18,778 nucleotides of DNA from an uncultured Clostridia bacterium (GCA_910586575.1 CAJUJQ010000054.1:1-18778), one strand, 5' to 3'. Shown: positions 7,681-14,544, counted from the first letter of the stretch. Notes: a model not told the origin generated them from the letters alone. Numbers and translations: made by a program.

Positions 7681-8169
7681 TTATTCGGCGGGCAGCGCCA
7701 TCTCACGCAGCGCGGAAAGCGTTTCTTCCGGCAGCCGCATATGGATGCTGAACAGCAGCAGCTTGAGATAGGCAACGTCCGAGCCTTCATAAATGGTCAG
7801 CCGTACAATCTCCTGCCGTTCGTCCTCCGCGGGCTTGCCGCCCAGGATGGTTTCGGTCGGGCGCTGGGAGAATACGAACGACGCTTCCGCCGGATAGTGC
7901 TCCTCCGGCTCCTCGTCATCCACGTCCCAATCTCCCAGCTCCAGCGCGTCGAAGAAAGCGTCCATTTCCTCCCCCGGCGTCAGCGAGCGCACCAGCTCAA
8001 AATTACCGTCGTAAATATCGACTTGCTCGGCCTTGGAAAGCGTGTCGCCCAGCTCGTCGCTGCCGTCCTTGTCGTCCGCCGCCTTGTTCTGGGGGTCTGT
8101 CTGGACGCAGCCGCCCGCCAGCCCGGCCAGCAGCGCAGCCGCAAGCAATGCGGCAATCCATTTCTTCAT
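7681..8169 (-). CDS. Putative lipoprotein, function unknown
   Basis: A 162-residue protein that I do not recognise. Residues 1-20 form a signal peptide (MKKWIAALLAAALLAGLAGG) and the lipobox LAGGC puts the lipidated cysteine at 21. The mature part begins with an acidic, low-complexity linker (KAADDKDGSDELGD) and then a small domain with an acidic patch (DVDDEEPEEH). ATG at 8169 follows GAGGTG with 6 nt spacing, which is better than the in-frame ATG at 8178. It is the last gene of the operon, 38 nt after the permease, so it is probably an extracytoplasmic partner or sensor of the ABC system. Confidence 0.75.
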   Translation of the reverse strand: MKKWIAALLAAALLAGLAGGCVQTDPQNKAADDKDGSDELGDTLSKAEQVDIYDGNFELVRSLTPGEEMDAFFDALELGDWDVDDEEPEEHYPAEASFVFSQRPTETILGGKPAEDERQEIVRLTIYEGSDVAYLKLLLFSIHMRLPEETLSALREMALPAE

Positions 8170-8207
8170 CGTATACACCTCGTTTCAGTTGTGACAGATT
8201 CCCCTTA

Positions 8208-9029
8208 TTATTCAAGGTTCAGCTTGTTTTTCAAAATCCAGTCCGTACCAAAGAAGAATATCGCCGCCGGGATTGCCGCGCAGGCAATCAGCACCAGCAT
8301 GATAATATGCGCCCGCCATGCCGGGGCAATGTTTTCAAACAGCCGGTTCATCCAGTGCCAGTCGAAGCGGTTCATAATCTGGAAGAATACGGACATCAGT
8401 ACGCTTTGCAAAATATTGATGCCGATATACGCGCCAATTGACCACGCGACGCGGTGCTTATGGAACAGGTGCCCGATTGCGATGGACACGTAAATATGCC
8501 CAATGGAAGCAAATACGCCCACCAGCAGCAGCGCCAGCCCCTCCGGGATGTAGAGCGGCCAGAGCGCGTGCTGCCGGAACAGCTCACCCCACGGGATTTT
8601 CCCGAACATCTGGAAAATCCCGCCCCAATCGGAAAGCTCCATGCCCATCAGCATAATGGAAAGCATCCCGACGGCTGACCCGACGATGGTCATTGCGGAA
8701 GCGGTAATCCCCTTGGCGGCAATCAGCTGCCAGGGCTTGCAGGGCAGGGTGAACATCAGGTAGCCTTCCTCGGTCAGCAGCCCTTTATAGAACCGCTGGA
8801 TAATCAGCAGCAGGGTAATCACGCCGAGCGCGACCATCACCGCGACATATGCCATCATGGTCGCGACAGCGGGGATGCTGCCCAGGCCGTCCGGCAGATA
8901 GATATCATAATCCGACCGGGTGAACCAGAAAAAGTGGTTGACCACCGCAAGCCCCAGAACGCCCAGGTACAGCGGGATAAGCTGGCGCCCAATGGAGCGG
9001 AATTCATATTTGAGAAGCTTTGTCAGCAT
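8208..9029 (-). CDS. ABC-2 type transporter permease
   Basis: A 273-residue integral membrane protein with about six hydrophobic segments: near 17-35, 55-80 (MMAYVAVMVALGVITLLLII), 108-128, 160-180, 190-215 and 240-262. The N-terminus MLTKLLKYEFRSIGRQLIPLY is typical of ABC-2 permeases of the YtrC/YtrD kind, with a cytoplasmic amphipathic start. The conserved GLLTEEGYLMFTLP stretch (about 84-97), after the second membrane segment, is also common in such permeases. ATG at 9029 follows GGGAGG with 7 nt spacing. It overlaps the end of the ATPase gene by 7 nt, a sign of translational coupling. The substrate is unknown. Confidence 0.82.
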   Translation of the reverse strand: MLTKLLKYEFRSIGRQLIPLYLGVLGLAVVNHFFWFTRSDYDIYLPDGLGSIPAVATMMAYVAVMVALGVITLLLIIQRFYKGLLTEEGYLMFTLPCKPWQLIAAKGITASAMTIVGSAVGMLSIMLMGMELSDWGGIFQMFGKIPWGELFRQHALWPLYIPEGLALLLVGVFASIGHIYVSIAIGHLFHKHRVAWSIGAYIGINILQSVLMSVFFQIMNRFDWHWMNRLFENIAPAWRAHIIMLVLIACAAIPAAIFFFGTDWILKNKLNLE

Positions 9030-9727
9030 GCGAATACCTCCCGGAAAAGCTGATCGACCGACTTGCCCTCGGTCTCGCGGATATTGTCTACCGTGTCGTG
9101 CAGGGTCATAATACCGTTTTTCAGGAAAACGACCTCATCCAGCACTCGCTCGATATCGGAAATCAGATGGGTGGAAATCAAAACGGTCGCGTTTTCGGAA
9201 TAGTTGGTCAGAATGGTATTCAGGATATAATCCCGCGCGGCGGGGTCCACGCCGCCAATCGGCTCGTCAAGCAGGTAAAGCTGGCTCTGCCGCGCCATGG
9301 TGACAATCAGCTGTACCTTTTCCTTGGTGCCCTTGGACATGGTTTTCAGCCGGTCGTCCGGGGAAATATTCAGCGAGCGCAGCATATCATAGGCCTTGAC
9401 CCGGTCAAAATCGCCGTAAAAATCGGTGAAGAAGTCAATCAGGTCCGAGGTTTTCATCCAGTCGCTCAGATACATGCGGTCGGGCAGGTAGCTGACAATC
9501 GAGTGGGTGTAGGGGCCGGGGCGCTCGCCGTCGATGAGCACCGCGCCGCTGGTGGGCACCAGCAGCCCGTTGAGCAGCTTAATCAGTGTGGTTTTGCCCG
9601 AGCCGTTCGGTCCAAGCAGCCCGACAATGCGCCCGCGCCCGATGGTCAGGTCGAGCGATTCCACCGCCTTGGCGGTCAGGAAATGCTTGGTCAGGCCCTG
9701 GCATTCAATGAGATTGATTTGGTTCAT
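9023..9727 (-). CDS. ABC transporter ATP-binding protein
   Basis: A 234-residue nucleotide-binding subunit. Walker A GPNGSGKT is at 39-46, Walker B YLLDEP at 151-156 and the H-loop His187 in ISTHL. The signature is the variant SKGTKEK (131-137) in place of LSGGQ, as in YtrB-like and other ABC-2 ATPases. Its start overlaps the GntR-regulator stop by 4 nt (ATGA), and it has AAGGAGG upstream. It should power the adjacent permease at the inner face of the membrane. The family assignment is firm; the transported substrate cannot be read from sequence. Confidence 0.93.
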   Translation of the reverse strand: MNQINLIECQGLTKHFLTAKAVESLDLTIGRGRIVGLLGPNGSGKTTLIKLLNGLLVPTSGAVLIDGERPGPYTHSIVSYLPDRMYLSDWMKTSDLIDFFTDFYGDFDRVKAYDMLRSLNISPDDRLKTMSKGTKEKVQLIVTMARQSQLYLLDEPIGGVDPAARDYILNTILTNYSENATVLISTHLISDIERVLDEVVFLKNGIMTLHDTVDNIRETEGKSVDQLFREVFAC

Positions 9728-10116
9728 GCGGTTTGCCCCTCCTTCTTGTCCTCCATCGCTTCCGCGCGCTGGGTGAGCAGCGCGGCGGCCTCCTTCGGGG
9801 AAAAGCCGATCGTTTTCATGCCGTCGAGGAACTCAGCGACGCGCGCGCCTGCCAATTCATTTCGGATGTTGTTCAGCATTTCCATATCCTCCGTAATCAT
9901 CCTGCCGGTGGTGCGGTGGGTCTTGACGAGGCCGTTGCGTTCCAGCTCGGCCATGGCCCGCTGCATGGTGTTTGGGTTGACGCCCGCGTCTGCCGCGAGA
10001 TCGCGTACACATGCCATTCGTGTGCCGGGCTTAAATATCCCTGCCACGATGTACTGTGTAATCTGCTCGGTCAGCTGTATATAGATCGGGCGGTCATTTA
10101 CCAGAATCCAGTTCAT
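9724..10116 (-). CDS. GntR-family regulator, YtrA type
   Basis: A 130-residue repressor-like protein. A winged helix-turn-helix (about 8-75) carries the YtrA signature: PIYIQLTEQITQYIVAGIFKPG, then VRDLAADAGVNPNTMQRAMAELERNGLV. The C-terminal part is only about 55 residues and helical, as in YtrA regulators, which lack a large effector domain. ATG at 10116 follows AAAGGAG with good spacing; in-frame ATGs at 10137 and 10176 lack one. It is the first gene of a four-gene operon and probably autoregulates it through the palindrome at 10150-10176. In Bacillus the YtrA regulon responds to cell-wall-active antibiotics; that link is inference here. Confidence 0.9.
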   Translation of the reverse strand: MNWILVNDRPIYIQLTEQITQYIVAGIFKPGTRMACVRDLAADAGVNPNTMQRAMAELERNGLVKTHRTTGRMITEDMEMLNNIRNELAGARVAEFLDGMKTIGFSPKEAAALLTQRAEAMEDKKEGQTA

Positions 10117-10149
10117 AGACGCTCCTTTCTGGTGCATAATGATTTGTTG

Positions 10150-10176
10150 TTGTATTGTACCAACTTGATAATACAA
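10150..10176. promoter_or_regulatory. Candidate GntR/YtrA operator
   Basis: An inverted repeat with perfect 7-bp arms, TTGTATT (10150-10156) and AATACAA (10170-10176), 13 nt apart. It lies directly downstream of, and touches, the -10 box of the operon promoter. The spacing resembles YtrA-type operators, and the position suits autorepression by the regulator encoded 34 nt downstream. Confidence 0.6.
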
Positions 10177-10204
10177 TAATAACTCAGTATCATCCGTTTG
10201 TCAA
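10176..10204 (-). promoter_or_regulatory. Promoter of the GntR-ABC operon
   Basis: Minus strand: consensus TTGACA (10199-10204), a 17-nt spacer and TATTAT (10176-10181). It is a strong sigma-A promoter, about 60 nt before the regulator start. Confidence 0.85.
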
Positions 10205-10431
10205 GGGGGTATCCAAAAATTTTTTGCCCGATTGGTTTGCGCGGGCAGCTCCGCAACAGTAAATAAGAAAGATACGCAGCAAACCATCGGAAAGCCCGGC
10301 CGAATTTGCCCGCGCGGCGGGTTGGCAAACAGCGAGCTGTATCCGCAAACCCTGTCCGGTGTCTGCGACAGTTCCCGGTACATTCCAGGGCAAACTGATG
10401 CGGCCGGGCGGGCAAGAATGGAAAAGAGGCT
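10205..10431. other. Intergenic stretch, possibly degraded sequence
   Basis: No gene can be supported between the GntR promoter and the small ORF at 10432. A plus-strand frame from 10232 stays open through this stretch and on to 10606, but its composition is not gene-like (many Arg, Cys and Pro). If the small ORF downstream is a remnant, part of this stretch may belong to the same decayed gene in a shifted frame. Confidence 0.35.
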
Positions 10432-10653
10432 TTGCTGGGGCGTACGCTGGCCGGTACCTCCATTGACGCGTATATGGAAATCTTTTGCACACTGGATAAA
10501 CGGGCGTTTCAGCGGAACAAGGGCTATATTCAGGCAATCGATGCCTTGTGCAAACGGCTTTGTCCGGAACGGTATACGGAGGATGTACAGGATCAGATTA
10601 CCCTGAAACCCGCGGAAGCCCGACAGCTGCCCCGCGGCAGGCTGAACGGCTGA
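10432..10653 (+). CDS. Small unrecognised ORF, possible gene remnant
   Basis: A 73-residue frame that I cannot assign. Its codon use looks like the real genes around it (many CTG, GCC, ATC, CAG, GAC), and the peptide is protein-like: an N-terminal stretch TSIDAYMEIFCTLDK, then a basic helix-like region RNKGYIQAIDALCKRLCPE. The start is poor: TTG at 10432 has AGAGG only 2 nt away, and the in-frame ATG at 10474 has no ribosome binding site. The frame stays open back to a stop at 10396. I read it as the end of a decayed gene or a small gene with an unusual start. A terminator lies 20 nt after its stop. Confidence 0.35.
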   Translation: MLGRTLAGTSIDAYMEIFCTLDKRAFQRNKGYIQAIDALCKRLCPERYTEDVQDQITLKPAEARQLPRGRLNG

Positions 10654-10671
10654 CGCACCGCAAACAGCAGA

Positions 10672-10707
10672 CAAAAAGCCTTCCCTTCAAATTCAGGGAA
10701 GGCTTTT
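10672..10707 (-). terminator. Terminator of the glyoxalase-like gene (bidirectional)
   Basis: A perfect 13-bp inverted repeat (10674-10686 and 10695-10707, AAAAGCCTTCCCT and its complement) with an 8-nt loop. On the minus strand it ends in GGCTTTTTG, about 60 nt after the stop at 10765. On the plus strand it could also end a transcript over the small ORF. Confidence 0.85.
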
Positions 10708-10764
10708 CCCACCCGCAAAACCGGCAATCCTGCCGGTTACCGCCGTCCGATTGCAGCGAAAGTG

Positions 10765-11133
10765 TCAGCGGGTCGGGACAATCTCAATCCAGTAGTTGTC
10801 TGGGTCATTGATGAAATAAATGCCCATCTTCTCGTTTTCAAAGCAGACGCAGCCCATTTCCTGGTGTTTTTTGTGGGCGGCGTCCATATCATCCACGCGG
10901 AGCGCCAGATGGAACTCGTTGTCACCGAGGTTATACGGGCGGTCCCAATCCCGCAGCCAGGTCAGCTCCAGGTTGTGGGGGGTTACGCCGTCGCCCAGGT
11001 AAACAATGATGAACGAGCCGTCCTCCGGCGCAATGCGGCGGACCTCCTCCAAGCCGAGGGCCTCGCGGTAGAAAGCGAGGGAGCGGTCGAGGTCACGGAC
11101 GTTAAAATTATTGTGTGCAAACTGAAATTTCAT
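10765..11133 (-). CDS. gloA: VOC-family glyoxalase I (lactoylglutathione lyase-like)
   Basis: A 122-residue vicinal-oxygen-chelate protein. Glyoxalase I isomerises the hemithioacetal of methylglyoxal and a thiol. The four metal ligands of the E. coli enzyme (His5, Glu56, His74, Glu122) have clear counterparts: His7 in FAHNNFNV, Glu56 in HNLELTW, His75 in NEFHLALRV and Glu117 in YWIEIVP. The length fits the short Ni/Co-type bacterial enzymes. Clostridia often lack glutathione, so the thiol partner or exact substrate may differ. ATG at 11133 follows AAGGAGG with 6 nt spacing; the longer in-frame start at 11235 has none. It is a single gene with its own promoter, divergent from the pheB-like gene. 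Confidence 0.88.
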   Translation of the reverse strand: MKFQFAHNNFNVRDLDRSLAFYREALGLEEVRRIAPEDGSFIIVYLGDGVTPHNLELTWLRDWDRPYNLGDNEFHLALRVDDMDAAHKKHQEMGCVCFENEKMGIYFINDPDNYWIEIVPTR

Positions 11134-11206
11134 GGGAAACCTCCTTATCAATATCGGCACCGTCGTGATTGGCGCACGGACGGGCGCGCCGCCTGCCGGT
11201 GAGACA

Positions 11207-11235
11207 AGCATAGCACAATTTTGGGTGATTTGCAA
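11207..11235 (-). promoter_or_regulatory. Promoter of the glyoxalase-like gene
   Basis: Minus strand: TTGCAA (11230-11235), a 17-nt spacer and TATGCT (11207-11212), leaving a leader of about 70 nt before the ATG. Confidence 0.6.
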
Positions 11236-11313
11236 GCGGAAGGGGACTTTTCACGGCTGTTCCTGTGCAACCGGACAAAATTTTTATTTCTTTGGAAAAT
11301 ATCGAAAAAAAGG

Positions 11314-11342
11314 TTGCGGAAAGCGGAAAACTATGATATGCT
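11314..11342 (+). promoter_or_regulatory. Promoter of the pheB-hom cluster
   Basis: TTGCGG (11314-11319), a 17-nt spacer and TATGCT (11337-11342), 44 nt before the pheB-like ATG. I see no T-box or other riboswitch signature in the short leader. Confidence 0.6.
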
Positions 11343-11386
11343 AAGGCAAGTGCTGTACGGACAAATGTATGCAGGAGGTGGACAGT

Positions 11387-11827
11387 ATGAAGCGGATCGA
11401 ATACTTTCTTGTGGAGCGGTCGCTGCTGCCGGAGGTGTTCCAGAAGGTTGTCGAGGCCAACGCGGCGCTCAAGACCGGGCGGGCAAAAACGGCGGCGGAG
11501 GCTGCGCAAAAGGTCGGGCTGTCACGTTCTGCTTTTTACAAATATAAAGACGGCGTGCGGCCATTTTACGAGGCAGCGGACGGGCGCGTGATTACGTTCC
11601 ATCTGATGCTGCATGACCAGCCGGGGGTGCTGTCGAGCCTGCTCCAGCTGATGGCGCAGTCGGGGGCGAACCTGCTGACCATCAACCAGTCCATCCCGAT
11701 GAGCGGACAGGCTTCCGTGACGATTGCAGCGCGGACAAGCAGCCTGACGGGCACGGTGGAAGAATTGCTTGACCGCGCCGGCAAGCTCGACGGCGTGCAG
11801 CGGATTGAGATCGTAGCAAGCGAGTAG
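11387..11827 (+). CDS. pheB: ACT domain-containing protein, PheB/UPF0735 family
   Basis: A 146-residue protein with the PheB layout. Residues about 10-60 form a helical helix-turn-helix-like part (GRAKTAAEAAQKVGLSRSAF, then YKYKDGVRPF). Residues about 69-145 form an ACT domain (TFHLMLHDQPGVLSSLLQLM, later INQSIP). ACT domains bind amino acids and often give feedback control. In Bacillus the gene sits next to pheA; in Clostridia it often precedes hom, as here. It may act as a regulator of aspartate-family genes, but no function is proven. ATG at 11387 follows AGGAGG with 8 nt spacing. hom begins 86 nt downstream and is probably co-transcribed. Confidence 0.9.
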   Translation: MKRIEYFLVERSLLPEVFQKVVEANAALKTGRAKTAAEAAQKVGLSRSAFYKYKDGVRPFYEAADGRVITFHLMLHDQPGVLSSLLQLMAQSGANLLTINQSIPMSGQASVTIAARTSSLTGTVEELLDRAGKLDGVQRIEIVASE

Positions 11828-11867
11828 GATTTGCCGCGCGCCTGCGGATCCTTTGAAAATATTAACC

Positions 11868-11893
11868 GGGGCTGTTTCTCCAGAAACAGTTCC
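11868..11893 (+). other. Hairpin before the hom ribosome binding site
   Basis: An 11-bp stem (11868-11878 with 11883-11893, two G-U pairs) with the 4-nt loop TCCA, ending immediately before the AAGGGGAGG ribosome binding site of hom. A short T-run follows the ribosome binding site, not the stem, so it is not a normal terminator. It may stabilise the processed hom mRNA or adjust its translation. Confidence 0.55.
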
Positions 11894-11913
11894 AAGGGGA
11901 GGTTTTTTGGAAT

Positions 11914-13116
11914 ATGATAAAGGTAGCCATCTTAGGGCATGGTACGGTCGGCTCCGGCGTATACGAGGTGTTTGAAATGAACGCCGAGAAAATCGCCCTC
12001 GCCGCCGGCGAGCCGGTTGAGGTGAAATACGTCCTCGACCTGCGCGATTTTTCCCATCTGCCCTATGGGAATAAGTTTGTGAACGATTTTTCGGTGATTG
12101 AGAACGACCCCGAAATCCCGGTCGTCTGTGAGGTCATGGGCGGTGTGCGCGCGGCGTATGATTTTACCAGGCGCTGCCTGCTCGCGGGTAAATCGGTGTG
12201 CACCTCCAACAAGGAGCTGGTCGCCAGCAAGGGGGAGGAGCTGCTGAAAATCGCCGAGGAGCATAACGTCAATTACCTGTTTGAGGCCTCGGTCGGCGGC
12301 GGCATCCCGATTATCCGCCCGATGATCCAGTGCCTTGCCGCGAATGAATTTAACCAGATTTGCGGCATCCTGAACGGCACGACAAACTATATCCTGACCC
12401 AAATGATTAAAAACGGCGTTTCCTTCGAGGACGCGCTGCGCCAGGCGCAGGTGAACGGCTATGCCGAGGCCGACCCCACCGCCGATATCGAAGGGCATGA
12501 CGCCTGCCGGAAAATCTGCATCCTGTCCAATCTCGCCTTCGGCGATAAGTTTGACCCCGACGCGGTTTCCTGCGAGGGCATCACCAGGATTACCCTGAAG
12601 GATGTAGAGTGCGCTGACCGCTTGGGCTGCGTTATCAAGCTGATTGGCCGCGCGGTGCGCTGCGGCGACGGCACGGCGTATGCCTTTGTCGCGCCCCATC
12701 TGGTGCGCAAGGAAAGCCCCCTTGCCGCGGTTGAGGACGTTTTCAACGCGATTATGGTCGAGGGCAACGCGACCGGTGACGTCATGTTCTACGGCAAGGG
12801 CGCGGGCAAGCTGGCGACCGCTTCGTCGGTCTGTGCCGACATGCTCGACTGCATTGAGCACCGGGAGCACCGCCGCCGCATTTCCTGGGGGGACGGCTCG
12901 AAGAAGCTGCTGCGCCCGCTGGAAGGGTTTGTGTCGCCGTGGTACGTCCGGTTCCAGGGCAGCCGCGCCGCGCTGGAAGCCGCGCTCCCCTGCGAGAGCG
13001 TGCGTGAGGTCGGCGGAGAGCTGGCGGCGTCGGTCAGCGCCCTTTCAACCGGCGAGCTGAAGGCACGGCTTGGAAAGCTGGAAGGCAGCGTCCTTTCCGC
13101 AATGCGTGTCCTGTGA
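11914..13116 (+). CDS. hom: Homoserine dehydrogenase
   Basis: Reduces aspartate 4-semialdehyde to homoserine with NAD(P)H, leading to threonine and methionine. The 400-residue product has the nucleotide-binding motif GHGTVG (8-13), TSNKELVASKG with Lys100, GILNGTTNYIL (151-161) and NGYAEADPTADIEGHDACRK (181-200). In the last of these, Asp196 and Lys200 match the catalytic pair of the family. The C-terminal region from about 340 is shorter than the ACT domain of the usual 430-residue enzymes and looks like a divergent ACT fold (SPWYVRFQGS...LSAMRVL). Feedback control by threonine may therefore be altered or handled by the PheB-like ACT protein. ATG at 11914 follows GGGGAGG with a spacing of about 11 nt. 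Confidence 0.96.
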   Translation: MIKVAILGHGTVGSGVYEVFEMNAEKIALAAGEPVEVKYVLDLRDFSHLPYGNKFVNDFSVIENDPEIPVVCEVMGGVRAAYDFTRRCLLAGKSVCTSNKELVASKGEELLKIAEEHNVNYLFEASVGGGIPIIRPMIQCLAANEFNQICGILNGTTNYILTQMIKNGVSFEDALRQAQVNGYAEADPTADIEGHDACRKICILSNLAFGDKFDPDAVSCEGITRITLKDVECADRLGCVIKLIGRAVRCGDGTAYAFVAPHLVRKESPLAAVEDVFNAIMVEGNATGDVMFYGKGAGKLATASSVCADMLDCIEHREHRRRISWGDGSKKLLRPLEGFVSPWYVRFQGSRAALEAALPCESVREVGGELAASVSALSTGELKARLGKLEGSVLSAMRVL

Positions 13117-13223
13117 TTTTTTGACCCATACGCGCGATGGGGATATCCGCCGTTCCCGTGGATGCATCTGTGGAAATGCAGGCATTTTGTAACGGTATCA
13201 TCCCACGGTACGGCAGCACCCGC

Positions 13224-13255
13224 GCAGGACGGGAGGGGCAAGCCCCCTCCCCTGC
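13224..13255 (+). other. GC-rich hairpin in the hom-lysC gap
   Basis: A perfect 8-bp stem GGGAGGGG/CCCCTCCC (13231-13238 and 13244-13251) with the 5-nt loop CAAGC, extended by GCAG/CTGC after a 3-nt bulge. It lies in the 202-bp gap between hom and lysC, about 65 nt before the lysC start. There is no U-run. I found no lysine-riboswitch landmarks around it. It may be a dispersed repeat or a transcript-stabilising hairpin. Confidence 0.5.
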
Positions 13256-13318
13256 TTACGTGCGGCGCCCGCGCTGAGACGGGAAAAGCGTCCCCAAGAT
13301 TTAGGAGGAAACATACTT

Positions 13319-14530
13319 ATGAGTTTAATTGTGCAAAAGTTTGGCGGCTCGTCGGTCGCCAACGCCGAGCGCCTGCTGAATGTCGCCCGGATTGTCACCG
13401 ACACTTACCGGGCGGGGAACGAGGTTGTCGTTGTCGTTTCCGCACAGGGCGATACCACCGATGATTTTATCGCAAAGGCCGCCGAGCTGAACGCCCGCCC
13501 GTCCAAGCGGGAAATGGATGTGCTGCTGTCCGCCGGTGAGCAGATTTCGATGAGCCTGCTTGCCATGACCATCCAGACGCTGGGCTGCACCGCAATTTCC
13601 CTGACCGGCTGGCAGGCCGGGATTCAAACCGATATCAACTACTCCGAAGCGCGCATCCGCAAGGTAAAGCCCGAACGCGTGCGCTCCGAGCTGGACCGGG
13701 GCAGGATTGTCATTATCGCCGGTTTCCAGGGCATCAACAAGCAGGATGATATCACTACCCTGGGACGCGGCGGCTCGGATACCACGGCGGTCGCGATTGC
13801 CGCGTCGCTGGGGGCGGATTTGTGCCAGATTTACACCGATGTTGACGGCGTTTATACCGCCGACCCGCGCATTGTGCCCAATGCACGCAAGCTCACCGAA
13901 ATCACCTATGATGAAATGCTCGAGCTGGCCTCGCTCGGCGCGCAGGTCCTGCATAACCGTTCGGTCGAAATGGCGAAAAAATATAACGTAGACCTTGAAG
14001 TCGTTTCCAGCTTCACCCGCAACCCGGGCACCAAGGTCAAGGAGGGTTCAGATATGGAAAAAATGAATGTAAGCGGTGTTGCCCGTGACAATAACTGCGC
14101 GCGTATCGCAGTGATTAACCTGCCCGATGAGCCGGGCGTTGCGTTCAAGGTATTCAGCCTGCTGGCGAAGCATAAAATCAATGTCGATATCATTTTGCAG
14201 TCGGTCGGGAAGAACCGCGTCAAAACGATTTCGTTCACCGTGCCGCAGGACAGCGCGGAGGAAACCCGCGAGGTGCTCGCCAACGCCAAGGGGCAGCTCG
14301 GCTTCGAGGATCTGTCGGTCAATACCGAGGTCGCGAAGGTTTCGATTGTCGGCGCGGGCATGGCGTCCAATTCCGGCGTTGCCGCCAAGATGTTTGAAGC
14401 GCTGGCAATGGCGGGGATCAATATCCGCATGATTTCCACCTCGGAGATCAAGATTTCCGTGCTGATAAACGAGGAGGACAGCGAGAAGGCCGTTAAGGCA
14501 ATTCATAACAAGTTTTTCTCGGAGGAATAA
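13319..14530 (+). CDS. lysC: Aspartate kinase
   Basis: Phosphorylates aspartate, the first step to lysine, diaminopimelate, threonine and methionine. The 403-residue product is of the B. subtilis aspartokinase II kind (408 residues). It has KFGGSSVANAERL (7-19) at the ATP/aspartate site, TLGRGGSDTTAVAIAASLGA and YTDVDGVYTADPR in the kinase domain, and two ACT domains in the last 150 residues (NLPDEPGVAFKVFSLLAKHKIN, and VSIVGAGMASNSGVAAKMFEAL). These bind lysine and/or threonine for feedback inhibition. ATG at 13319 follows AGGAGG with 10 nt spacing. A second in-frame start with its own ribosome binding site occurs at 14054. A terminator follows the stop. Confidence 0.97.
   Translation: MSLIVQKFGGSSVANAERLLNVARIVTDTYRAGNEVVVVVSAQGDTTDDFIAKAAELNARPSKREMDVLLSAGEQISMSLLAMTIQTLGCTAISLTGWQAGIQTDINYSEARIRKVKPERVRSELDRGRIVIIAGFQGINKQDDITTLGRGGSDTTAVAIAASLGADLCQIYTDVDGVYTADPRIVPNARKLTEITYDEMLELASLGAQVLHNRSVEMAKKYNVDLEVVSSFTRNPGTKVKEGSDMEKMNVSGVARDNNCARIAVINLPDEPGVAFKVFSLLAKHKINVDIILQSVGKNRVKTISFTVPQDSAEETREVLANAKGQLGFEDLSVNTEVAKVSIVGAGMASNSGVAAKMFEALAMAGINIRMISTSEIKISVLINEEDSEKAVKAIHNKFFSEE
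14040..14056 (+). promoter_or_regulatory. Internal ribosome binding site and start for the LysC beta subunit
   Basis: AAGGAGGG lies 7-8 nt before an in-frame ATG at 14054 (residue 246 of LysC). Translation from here would give a 158-residue protein made only of the two ACT domains. B. subtilis aspartokinase II makes its beta subunit the same way, from an internal start near residue 246. Finding a near-perfect Shine-Dalgarno at the equivalent spot in a coding sequence is strong support. Confidence 0.8.
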
Positions 14531-14544
14531 CCCCAGTCAAGCCG

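Noticed and set aside
10205..10250. Possible terminator around GCCCG...CGGGC next to A/T runs
   Set aside because: The stem is only 5 bp, no gene ends there on the strand that would have the T-run after the stem, and the mixed A-then-T tail is atypical.
11343..11386. T-box leader before the pheB-hom cluster
   Set aside because: The leader is about 40 nt, far too short, and has no T-box consensus.
13117..13318. Lysine riboswitch (L-box) before lysC
   Set aside because: The conserved L-box core motifs are not visible. Only a simple GC hairpin is present.
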